A DNA stretch of 46,238 nucleotides, taken from positions 1-46,238 of the forward strand of contig DCBH01000045.1 of the NCBI GenBank assembly GCA_002313415.1, written 5' to 3'. Each line of letters opens with the position of its first letter. Within the stretch, counting starts at the first letter, position 1. A program made the position numbers and the translations under genes. Positions 17,189 to 24,961 of the stretch are shown piece by piece. The notes beneath the pieces are model-generated. The model was not told where the DNA came from. It made no database searches and saw only the letters and a program-made list of their open reading frames with translations. This stretch comes from Flavobacteriales bacterium UBA1112. Lineage in GTDB: Bacteria; Bacteroidota; Bacteroidia; Flavobacteriales_D; Sanyastnellaceae.

Positions 17189-20100
17189 TCAGTTGGAACT
17201 CAGCGTCATCAGATTTCGCTCGTACGCTTCCACAGCGGATTCCATCTCGGTCAATTTATCCTCCAGTGCTTTCGTTTCCGGCGCATTGACGTGGAAGTAC
17301 TTCATCACCCGAACAAGGCGGTCTCCTATTTGCAAGGCAAATTGCACCTCGCGCTCGGAAGCCAAATAGTACTCCGAGTCTAGAGAAGTGAAATACGCAA
17401 TGTGGTCCTCCTGCATGTCCATGAAATGATTGGTGACCTCTTGTGCTACAACCCATGCGTTCGCTCGTCGATCGCTTGACAGCCCTCGTGCATTGGGAGC
17501 CACCGTTGTGTCAGCAGCGAGTTGAATGTAGGTCTCTGCAACAGGCATCATGACTCGACTGAACGGCACGTTTTCGTGGGGTGTGGCAAGCAACAATTCG
17601 TCGAGTACATCCATGGCTCGCTCAGGGTCTCCATTCTTCAAAAGTGTCTCAGCAAGATTCGACATTTGCAAACGTATGTTGGTGACCATGCGACGGTTGT
17701 TCTCATCCATGTAGATGCCATTTTCCACGTCATCCATGTTCCCCCAGGTCCATTTCTCCATGACGTTGGTGTACATGATGTCTGTGCCAATCGAGCCTAA
17801 AATGTTGGGGTTCTCATTTTTGGGATATTTCAATGGAACCAATCGGTATGCCAATCCCTCCAGTCGGAAAAAATCTTGCAATCCCAGGTAGCTGTCGGGG
17901 CCTGTGGTGACCGCAAAATAGATTGGTCGCTCCCAGTTGTTATTTGCAATCATATTTAACGCCGCGTAGTGGTTTTTTGTGATGTAGGCCGGCGTCGATC
18001 CACTGCCGTTCTTCAAAGTCCATTCCACTGCATCTACCAAGTATTTGGTTTCTTCTGGGCTGACCAACCCAGAATTGACTGCCGATGCGGAATCTACTGG
18101 GATGCGGAACGTGCTTCCTGGCAGGGAGAAATACCCTTTTTGTCCCGTGAACTGCTGCAGATTCTCGTCATCCAACGTGTAGTCCATCGCCTCCAACAAG
18201 TCCACCGCCTGACTCTTCCGGTCGACCAAAACAACATCACGTGTTCCCTGACGGTACTTTTCCTCATCCATCATGATGGGAAGAGGTGCGCTATCGTAAG
18301 CCCGGCGACGCATTTGGTCGATGTACCAGTCTGTATTGAGAAGGCTCAAATTGCATACACGAACGTCCGTGCGAATTCCCTCGACTTCTTGAGCGTACCA
18401 AAGTGGAAAGGTGTCATTGTCTCCGTTGGTAAAAATGATGGCATTCGGGGCAAGCGAATTCAGATAGTTTTTGGCCATATCTACTCCTGTGCGTCGGCGT
18501 GCGCGGCTGTGATCATCCCACCCCTCTGCAGCCATGATCAGGGGAACTGCAGCAGCCAAAGCCACCACAATCCCCGACTTGAGAGAATCGCTCAAGGATG
18601 CTTTCCCCACAGCCCACGAAATCACATAGAGCACCGTGGCAATGGCCCCCATGAACAACACACTCAACGACAAAGCATGCGATCCTCCCGACATGATTTC
18701 CATGACGAAAAACACAACTCCAGCTACAAATGGCAGAGACAAGCCTTGCATCTGGGCTTTGATGTCTGGGCGTTTGGACGCTTCGAACAGCGCCATGACT
18801 CCCAGACCAATCCACATGGCGAAAGCGTAGAATGATCCAACATAAGCGTAGTCACGCTCTCGCGGTTGGAGCGGCGTTTGATTGAGATAAACCACAATGG
18901 CGATGCCGGTCATCACAAAAAGCAAACCGACCACAGAAGCGCCTTTTGGATCTCGAAATGCCTGAAAAGCAAGTCCAATCAAACCCAAAATCAGAGGCAA
19001 ATAAAAAAATCGATTCCAACCTTTGTTGTCCCTCATTTCTTGTGTGAGCTTGTCTCGGCTGCCCAAGCGTTGCGCATCGATGAAATTCACTCCGCTCAGC
19101 CAGTTGCCGTCCAAAAAATCACCGTGACCTTGGATGTCGTTCTGCTTTCCTATGAAATTCCAAAAGAAATAACGGAAATACATCCATCCCATCTGATAGT
19201 CTGTGAAAAACCGAAGATTTTCACCTTGGGTAGGCAGCATTTCCTCAAGCGTTTTGGCCAAACGGCCCTCCGCTTGCAACGCCCTTCGCACGTCATCTTG
19301 GTTTCGCGTTTGGTTGGCACGCTGAGTCAGTCGACGCAGGTTCTCTTCTTCGTTGCGTTTGGTTCGCTCCAGTCGTTGTACGTACCCATTGCCGTAATCC
19401 AATCCTTGATCCAGCTGATCGATGATGTACCCCGACAAGCTCGAGCGCATTTGAGCATTTTCAAGCGGTGCAGAATTCATTTGCCCAGTCTCAGGGTTCC
19501 GAACCAAAAGCACATTCTTTCCTTGAACACCAAAATCAGTGTCAAATCGCTGGCCATAATCGGCAAACAACCGACGAAGCACACGCTCCAATTCACCCTT
19601 GGCCATCCCCGCACCGAGAATGTCACTTTCCACATGCGCTCGAAACTCCGGACGCGACATGGGAATGTCCAACAAAGGACTTGTGTAGAAGGTGGGTGAA
19701 GAAAATCCTTTGTAATCGCTCCATTTCTTGTATTCCCCAACGTGCGAAGCCGTCGAGCTGTACATCCTTGGAAACACCATGGTGAAATCCGAGTTGTAAT
19801 TGGGCTTGGAACCGCGCTTCTCTCCGCTGTCTACATATTCCTCCACAATGAAATACTTCTCTTCCGCAAAAGCTTTGACGTAATTCTCTGCGGCGTACTC
19901 TCCCTTAAAACTCTTGACGCGGCGGTTCACAGGGCCTCGCTTTTTCATGACGCTGTAACTCTTCACCCACGATGGTTTCCCATCGAGGTAAGGCTTGTCG
20001 AGTTCTGTAGGAGTATCCCAAAATTGACCCATTGCCAAGGGGCGATCCCCATATTGCTCACGGCTCAAATAACTCAACAAGGCGAAGAGGTTTTGCGGGT

Positions 20101-21052
20101 CGTTTTCATCCATCGGGGGATTCGCCGCCGAGCGAATCATGATGGTGGCGAAGGAGCTGTATCCTAGGAGCACCATGGCCATGCCCAAAGTGAGGGTGTT
20201 CACGGCCCACCAACCTTTGCGCTGAGAAATGGCCACAAGGGCCACGATCGCACCCACGAGCAGGGCGAGGTAAACCAAGGCCCCTGCGTTGAAAGGCAAA
20301 CCCAAGTCATTGACGAAGAACAACTCAAAACTTCCCGCCAACTGCACCGCTCCTTTGATCAACCCCTCTTGAACAAATCCAAGCAGGACCAAGGAAATGC
20401 CCCCGGTGATAACAAGGCCCTTCCAAGAAAATTCATAGTTGCGATAATAATAGACCAAGGCAATCGCAGGAATCGCAAGCAAATTCAACAAGTGAACTCC
20501 AATGGACAGCCCCATGAGGTAAGCAATGAGAATGATCCATTTGGCAGAGCCCGGCTGATCTGCCACATTTTCCCATTTCAAAATGGCCCAAAAAACCAAT
20601 GCGGTGAAGAGACTCGAAAGGGCATAGACCTCTCCTTCAACCGCACTGAACCAAAAAGAATCACTGAATGTGTATGCAAAAGCTCCTATGGCTCCTGAAC
20701 CTAGAACAGCGACAGCAGCCCCCCCCACAGGTGACTCCTGTCCAGCAAGTCGTTTGGCCAGATGCGTAATGCTCCAGAACAAAAACAAAATGGTAAAAGA
20801 ACTGCTGAGCACCGACAATCCGTTGGCCGCCATCGCAGCAGAATCAGGACTCATTGGAATCATCAAAAAACGCGCCAACAACATGAAGAATGGCGCCCCT
20901 GGCGGGTGGCCCACTTCAAGTTTGTAAGCAGAGGCAATGAATTCCCCGCAGTCCCAAAAACTCGCAGTAGGTTCAACAGTCAAGAAATAAACCAGCGTGG
21001 CAATGGCCCATACGGCCCAGCCGGTCACGTTGTTCAAGCGATCAAAACGCAT
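17189..21052 (-). CDS. DUF2723 (GT117-type) large membrane protein
   Basis: A 1287-residue protein recognised by its DUF2723 start (TVEPTASFWDCGEF, then GHPPGAPFFMLLARF). The family is distantly related to protein O-mannosyltransferases and is classed as glycosyltransferase family 117, with undefined substrates. It has about eight to ten helices up to residue 330, a long extracytoplasmic-looking region (about 330-670) containing a coiled, Arg/Gln-rich segment, more helices (about 690-880), then a soluble part with FTNGDNDTFPLWYAQEVEGI, very conserved in Bacteroidota. The C terminus looks alpha-helical and TPR-like. It heads the purN-marC-rnhA-gcdH cluster. Its 80-base upstream spacer holds a perfect inverted repeat (21076-21095). 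Confidence 0.9.
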   Translation of the reverse strand: MRFDRLNNVTGWAVWAIATLVYFLTVEPTASFWDCGEFIASAYKLEVGHPPGAPFFMLLARFLMIPMSPDSAAMAANGLSVLSSSFTILFLFWSITHLAKRLAGQESPVGGAAVAVLGSGAIGAFAYTFSDSFWFSAVEGEVYALSSLFTALVFWAILKWENVADQPGSAKWIILIAYLMGLSIGVHLLNLLAIPAIALVYYYRNYEFSWKGLVITGGISLVLLGFVQEGLIKGAVQLAGSFELFFVNDLGLPFNAGALVYLALLVGAIVALVAISQRKGWWAVNTLTLGMAMVLLGYSSFATIMIRSAANPPMDENDPQNLFALLSYLSREQYGDRPLAMGQFWDTPTELDKPYLDGKPSWVKSYSVMKKRGPVNRRVKSFKGEYAAENYVKAFAEEKYFIVEEYVDSGEKRGSKPNYNSDFTMVFPRMYSSTASHVGEYKKWSDYKGFSSPTFYTSPLLDIPMSRPEFRAHVESDILGAGMAKGELERVLRRLFADYGQRFDTDFGVQGKNVLLVRNPETGQMNSAPLENAQMRSSLSGYIIDQLDQGLDYGNGYVQRLERTKRNEEENLRRLTQRANQTRNQDDVRRALQAEGRLAKTLEEMLPTQGENLRFFTDYQMGWMYFRYFFWNFIGKQNDIQGHGDFLDGNWLSGVNFIDAQRLGSRDKLTQEMRDNKGWNRFFYLPLILGLIGLAFQAFRDPKGASVVGLLFVMTGIAIVVYLNQTPLQPRERDYAYVGSFYAFAMWIGLGVMALFEASKRPDIKAQMQGLSLPFVAGVVFFVMEIMSGGSHALSLSVLFMGAIATVLYVISWAVGKASLSDSLKSGIVVALAAAVPLIMAAEGWDDHSRARRRTGVDMAKNYLNSLAPNAIIFTNGDNDTFPLWYAQEVEGIRTDVRVCNLSLLNTDWYIDQMRRRAYDSAPLPIMMDEEKYRQGTRDVVLVDRKSQAVDLLEAMDYTLDDENLQQFTGQKGYFSLPGSTFRIPVDSASAVNSGLVSPEETKYLVDAVEWTLKNGSGSTPAYITKNHYAALNMIANNNWERPIYFAVTTGPDSYLGLQDFFRLEGLAYRLVPLKYPKNENPNILGSIGTDIMYTNVMEKWTWGNMDDVENGIYMDENNRRMVTNIRLQMSNLAETLLKNGDPERAMDVLDELLLATPHENVPFSRVMMPVAETYIQLAADTTVAPNARGLSSDRRANAWVVAQEVTNHFMDMQEDHIAYFTSLDSEYYLASEREVQFALQIGDRLVRVMKYFHVNAPETKALEDKLTEMESAVEAYERNLMTLSSN

Positions 21053-21075
21053 GCAGTTTCAGGTCTTCGTGGATG

Positions 21076-21095
21076 CGCGAACGGCATTGTTCGCG
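21076..21095. repeat. Perfect 7-bp inverted repeat upstream of the DUF2723 gene
   Basis: CGCGAAC and GTTCGCG are separated by six bases. The repeat lies between the Kazal gene stop (21133) and the DUF2723 start (21052). There is no T run after it on either strand, so an operator or leader hairpin is as likely as a terminator. Confidence 0.45.
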
Positions 21096-21132
21096 TTCCG
21101 CGAAGTTAGGAAAGGCCTTGGGAAGGATGGCC

Positions 21133-22407
21133 TCAACGGACGACCATCACGGGCCGGACCACCCAACCGTCTCCCGAGATCTCTGCCAACACCACTCCGC
21201 GCCACCTTGATTGCAACATCAAGACCTCACCTGGACGTACTTCTTCCCGCCTCATCAAGGTTTGACCCAAGGCATTGCGCAGCACCACGGTAGCTGTCCC
21301 GTGAGTCCAACCCAAAAATTGCACACTGTTGTGGACAGGGTTGGGCGCGATTGTAATCTGCGGGTCAAAAACGTTTGGTATCCCATCAGGATTTTGTTGC
21401 TCACACCCGTCGAGAACGTCCACGCCAAACGTACCAGTCCACGACGCCTCACCGCTCGTCAAGACGTCCAAAACATTTTGCCATGAAGGCAATTCTTCAT
21501 CCACAATCACGGCGATGTCAAGCACCGCGACGTCTTGTTCATCCAAGTTGGCGACTGCCGCTTCCAGCTCAAAACAATAGCCCACTGGCCAACACCAAAA
21601 AGAAATCGATTCGCTGATTTCGCCCCCCACCAAAACTTGACTCAAATCAAGTTCCACGTCTATATCTGTCATGCTCAGAACAAGCTCAAGTTCCAAAGGC
21701 TCCACAACTGCTGTCGACCCCCACTCCGCATTCAAGGCAATCACTACATTTTCGCATTCATCCATTTCTTGGCTGGCGTTCGGAGTATCCCAGCACACTG
21801 GCACCCATTCTTCCCCGCACCAAACGTTGGCACAGGCCACAAACAAAAAGTCGTTGGTGCCCCAAAACGAAATATGAGTTGATCCATTCGGGCCGTCACC
21901 GATGACCTCGCCATTGCCATTCCATTCAAGCATATCTTGGGAAAAGGGTTCTCCATTGGGGCTCGAAGAATCGTAAACAAGGAAGTTCCATATCCCTGGC
22001 ACTTCACTTGCCCAAGCTTCAATCACGGGGTCACATTCTTCCATTTGGCCACATTCACCAGGGACATATTCTGTCACCCCTCCATAATATGTCGCGTAAC
22101 ATGGATTGCTGTACGTCACCCCATCACAACCGCACACGGGATCCCATTCCTCCGTACAGAACACGTCGGGATCAATCAATTCCTCATCAATACAGTCTAC
22201 AATCCCCGGAATCACATTTGCCCCTGCGTTTGGTTTATCGTCAGCTTTTTTTTTATCCCTGCGAAGCGTCTGTCTCTGCCAAACGCTCTGGTCAAAGGCT
22301 TTTTCAATCTCGGTCAAAACCGAGATGGCGTCGGTGAACACGATTGTCATTTCACCAAATGAATTCAGGCAAAACATGCCATAGAGAGGGAAAACAGAAA
22401 ACCGCAT
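21133..22407 (-). CDS. T9SS-exported protein with a Kazal-type protease-inhibitor domain
   Basis: A roughly 424-residue protein. A Kazal-type domain lies at about residues 75-115, with FCTEEWDPVCGCDGVTYSN and further cysteines in the expected pattern; such domains bind and block serine proteases (family knowledge). The middle is Cys/Trp-rich with acidic segments and is not recognised. The last 80 residues are a T9SS sorting tail (IAPNPVHNSVQFLGW ... VVLRNALGQTL ... PVMVVR). The start is uncertain: the ATG at 22407 opens with a modest hydrophobic stretch, not a textbook signal peptide. A TTG at 22467 overlaps the HAAO stop (TTGA). A 9-A homopolymer (minus strand, about codon 52) and an inverted repeat lie in the 5' region. 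Probably cell-surface or secreted. Confidence 0.72.
   Translation of the reverse strand: MRFSVFPLYGMFCLNSFGEMTIVFTDAISVLTEIEKAFDQSVWQRQTLRRDKKKADDKPNAGANVIPGIVDCIDEELIDPDVFCTEEWDPVCGCDGVTYSNPCYATYYGGVTEYVPGECGQMEECDPVIEAWASEVPGIWNFLVYDSSSPNGEPFSQDMLEWNGNGEVIGDGPNGSTHISFWGTNDFLFVACANVWCGEEWVPVCWDTPNASQEMDECENVVIALNAEWGSTAVVEPLELELVLSMTDIDVELDLSQVLVGGEISESISFWCWPVGYCFELEAAVANLDEQDVAVLDIAVIVDEELPSWQNVLDVLTSGEASWTGTFGVDVLDGCEQQNPDGIPNVFDPQITIAPNPVHNSVQFLGWTHGTATVVLRNALGQTLMRREEVRPGEVLMLQSRWRGVVLAEISGDGWVVRPVMVVR
22307..22326. repeat. Perfect 8-bp inverted repeat inside the 5' end of the Kazal gene
   Basis: ATCTCGGT and ACCGAGAT are separated by four bases. The ten bases TCAATCTCGG that include the left arm (22304-22313) recur exactly at 22431-22440. 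There is no T run after the stem on either strand. Confidence 0.5.
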
Positions 22408-22463
22408 AAAAAGAGTGTATCGTGCGTTTCTCAATCTCGGCCTGACTTTGTCACAACAGAATT

Positions 22464-22997
22464 TCAATCCACAAATCGAGAGTCAGCTTCCATCACATGG
22501 CCGCAGGAATCGCATGTTCGTAGTCTTTCGCTTCCATAAAATTGTCGGAACCGAGGCAGAAAGTCTTTCTCGATGTTTTCAAGCTCGAAGTAGGTGTCCT
22601 GCAATTTGTGATTGCATTTTTCACAAAACCACATCAAACCGTCTTTCATTGGCGTCCCTTTGCGCTTGCGTTCAATTACAAGTCCAAGAGAGCCCGCTTC
22701 TCGTATGGGGCTGTGAGGTACACCAGCGGGATGCAAGTACATGTCCCCTGGACCAAGTTTCATGTCAACTGCTTCGCCATTCTCTTGAATTCGGACGGTG
22801 ATGTGCCCTTCAAGCTGATAGAAAAGCTCCTCTGTCTCATTGTAGTGGTAATCCTTTCTCGCATTGGGGCCGGCCACAATCATGACGATGTAATCGCCGC
22901 TCTCCACATAGAGGTTTTTGTTCCCTACGGGTGGCTTGAGAAGTTCTCGGTTTTCTTCGATCCACGCCGTCAGGTTGAAGGGTTTGCGTATCGCCAT
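22464..22997 (-). CDS. nbaC: 3-hydroxyanthranilate 3,4-dioxygenase
   Basis: Opens the ring of 3-hydroxyanthranilate to give the precursor of quinolinate, in tryptophan degradation and NAD synthesis. It is 177 residues, the bacterial length. The cupin iron ligands H51, E57 and H95 and substrate arginines R47 and R99 fall at the same residue numbers as in the Cupriavidus enzyme. A rubredoxin-like C-terminal metal site is formed by C125, C128, C162 and C165. It lies 40 bases after the EamA gene. A TATATTAG sequence in that gap resembles a -7 element, so it may also have its own promoter. The pathway partner kynU lies 17 kb away at 39719. Confidence 0.94.
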   Translation of the reverse strand: MAIRKPFNLTAWIEENRELLKPPVGNKNLYVESGDYIVMIVAGPNARKDYHYNETEELFYQLEGHITVRIQENGEAVDMKLGPGDMYLHPAGVPHSPIREAGSLGLVIERKRKGTPMKDGLMWFCEKCNHKLQDTYFELENIEKDFLPRFRQFYGSERLRTCDSCGHVMEADSRFVD

Positions 22998-23037
22998 GAA
23001 ACACTAATATACGCTGAACAAAGTCCAAACGAGAAGG

Positions 23038-23985
23038 CTAGTGCTTCTGTCGCTTCCTATCTCTTCCTGGCACACTTACGAGCCATACGGCCGCGGCAAT
23101 CAACCCCGCACAACCTGCCTGCAACCAACCCATGTCTGCCGTATAATCTGCCCCACCCAGTTGTGCAGCGAGCCACACCATGACCCCCACAAGAAGCGGC
23201 TGGAGATAAATGTAAATGCTAACAACCGTGGGCTGCACCCTACCCAAAGCGTAAATGTTGAGCAGATACACAAAAAATGTGGTGAACAAGACAACAAACC
23301 CTACTCCCAACCAGTCCTGAGTTCCAAAGGAAGACCATTCAATTTCCGCAACCTGGGAAGCTCCAAAGGGCAAGGCCATCAATCCGCCAAACAAGAAAAC
23401 CCACGAAATGACGGTCAATGGGCGATATTTTGCCATGAGCGGTTTGACCGCCACCAAATACACGCCGTAGCTAGCTGCGTTGAGTAACACCATCAAATCC
23501 CCTTGCCAACTGGCGTGAGAAGCGAGGCTCCCTCCTCCACTCTTTAACAACAAGGTAATGGCGCCTGCTGCGCCGAGGGCAATGCCCGCGACCTTGCGAT
23601 ATGTGATTGCTGTGCTTAGCAACGCGGCGCTAATCAACAACACCAGAACGGGGTTGATCGTCATGATGATGCTGGCGTGCACTGGGCTGGTGATGGCCAA
23701 TCCATTGAAAAAGAGCAATTGATTGACCGTGACCCCTGCCAACCCGCACAACCAAATCCGTCCGAGGTCAACACGAGCCACCCTTTCCCAGCGGAACGCG
23801 TAAAGAAGCCAAAAGAGCGGCGTCGCCCCTGCAACGCGTAAGGCGATGAATCCCGACGGCCCAATCTTTTCTGGCATGAGGCCTTTGGCCACGAGATAAT
23901 TGTACGCGTAAATCAGCCCCACCCCCCACAAGGCGAGGTGAGCCCTCCATTGGGAAGGGCCAGTCGCATTTGTCACCGCCTTCAA
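23038..23985 (-). CDS. EamA-family (DMT superfamily) transporter
   Basis: A 315-residue inner-membrane protein with ten predicted hydrophobic helices arranged as two EamA repeats, typical of drug/metabolite exporters. Recognisable family patterns are LRVAGATPLFWLLYAF in the first half and GYVLVA-like NAASYGVYLVAVKPLM plus FTTFFVYLLNIYALGRVQPTVVSIYIYLQP in the second. The substrate is not predictable. It starts within an ATGA overlap with the ArsC-like gene, so it is translationally coupled to the GH3-udk-ArsC series. Confidence 0.9.
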   Translation of the reverse strand: MKAVTNATGPSQWRAHLALWGVGLIYAYNYLVAKGLMPEKIGPSGFIALRVAGATPLFWLLYAFRWERVARVDLGRIWLCGLAGVTVNQLLFFNGLAITSPVHASIIMTINPVLVLLISAALLSTAITYRKVAGIALGAAGAITLLLKSGGGSLASHASWQGDLMVLLNAASYGVYLVAVKPLMAKYRPLTVISWVFLFGGLMALPFGASQVAEIEWSSFGTQDWLGVGFVVLFTTFFVYLLNIYALGRVQPTVVSIYIYLQPLLVGVMVWLAAQLGGADYTADMGWLQAGCAGLIAAAVWLVSVPGRDRKRQKH

Positions 23986-24335
23986 GAAAGCAAATCTCGC
24001 GCCGCGGAAACTTGAGCCTTGGCCGAACCTGCAGTGACCCCTGATTCAGTAAGAAAAACAGGGCGTTTTAAAAACGTGTATTCCTCCAAAATCAACGCCC
24101 TATAATCACCTTCTGTAAGATTCTTATTCGCCAATCCCATGCTTCGAAATTTCATCGCGCGACGACTGAAAAGAGCCTCGTACGAACCCGCATGAGCCCT
24201 CATTTCATCGAGGTCTTCGGCAGATATACCTTCTTCTTTGATGTCAATGACTTGACATCCGAACTGTTCGGGCTGAAGGTCATCGAAAATCCTTTGGCAG
24301 GTTTTGCAATTTGGAAGTGTAAAAGCTTTTTTCAT
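23982..24335 (-). CDS. ArsC/Spx-family thioredoxin-fold protein
   Basis: A 117-residue protein of the ArsC-like family (ArsC, Spx, YffB). The redox-type motif is NCKTC, with C10 and C13. The basic loop SRRAMKFRSMGL and the C-terminal RPVFLTESGVTAG follow the family layout (LxxRP ... G). It could be an arsenate reductase-like enzyme or a Spx-like regulator. I see no ars genes nearby, and the second CxxC cysteine suggests thiol redox chemistry more than classical arsenate reduction. Coupled by ATGA overlaps to udk upstream and the EamA gene downstream. Confidence 0.78.
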   Translation of the reverse strand: MKKAFTLPNCKTCQRIFDDLQPEQFGCQVIDIKEEGISAEDLDEMRAHAGSYEALFSRRAMKFRSMGLANKNLTEGDYRALILEEYTFLKRPVFLTESGVTAGSAKAQVSAARDLLS

Positions 24336-24961
24336 GATTGCTTGTCTTTCATAGATGAATCGTCCAAGGCTTCCATCTGTTCAATCAATTGGGCCAAACC
24401 GCCGCTCCAATCCTCGTCGTTGTCAATCACAACATCACACATGGCGCGGCACGGGTCAATGTAGGTGGCGTCCGCAGGAAGAACATGGTGCGTCCACTGG
24501 TACTCTACTTCCTTCGGCGTGTAGCCTCTCACAGTCATGTCACGATGCTTGCGCCGGGCGAGCCGAACGGCGGGAGATGCGGAAATGAAGGCCTTCATGT
24601 CGGCCAACGCGGCAACCTCTTCGTAGCACAACACAAACAACCCCTCCACCACGAGCCACTCCCGCGGTTCAATCACAGCCAGCTCCGACTTCATCAAACT
24701 CTTGTTGTACGTGTAGGTCTCGAAAGAAACCCTCTTTCCCCTCTCCAACGTTAACATGTCTGCATGCAGTTTGAAGTGGTCAATGGCCGCAGGAACATCA
24801 AAATTTGTTTCTCCATTCTCGTCGATGGGCAGAACCTCCTTAGGTCGATAATAGTCGTCGAGCGAAAGCACGGACAATCGCTGCTTGAAATGGTCTTTCA
24901 GTCCATTTAATACAGTGCTCTTCCCAGATCCACTGCCGCCTGTAATGGCAAGAATTTTCAT
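24332..24961 (-). CDS. udk: Uridine kinase-family P-loop kinase
   Basis: Phosphorylates uridine or cytidine in pyrimidine salvage, or is a related kinase. It is 209 residues from the ATG at 24961, which sits in an ATGA overlap with the GH3 stop; this settles the start over the longer frame at 24991. The Walker A loop is GGSGSGKST at residues 8-16, followed by LSLDDYYRP with the catalytic-type Asp and NFDVPAAIDHF, the uridine-kinase substrate signature. A lid region contains RRKHRDMTVRGYT. Many Bacteroidota have such a uridine kinase. Confidence 0.85.
   Translation of the reverse strand: MKILAITGGSGSGKSTVLNGLKDHFKQRLSVLSLDDYYRPKEVLPIDENGETNFDVPAAIDHFKLHADMLTLERGKRVSFETYTYNKSLMKSELAVIEPREWLVVEGLFVLCYEEVAALADMKAFISASPAVRLARRKHRDMTVRGYTPKEVEYQWTHHVLPADATYIDPCRAMCDVVIDNDEDWSGGLAQLIEQMEALDDSSMKDKQS

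Noticed and set aside
17969..19699. Two long plus-strand frames opposite the DUF2723 gene
   Set aside because: Shadows of a protein with conserved family segments on the minus strand.
22230..22407. Frameshift at the A-run hiding a true signal peptide for the Kazal gene
   Set aside because: I read the other frames: the one with a LFSLSMACFA-like stretch ends in a stop and has no start upstream, so a frameshift is not demonstrated, though the N terminus remains odd.
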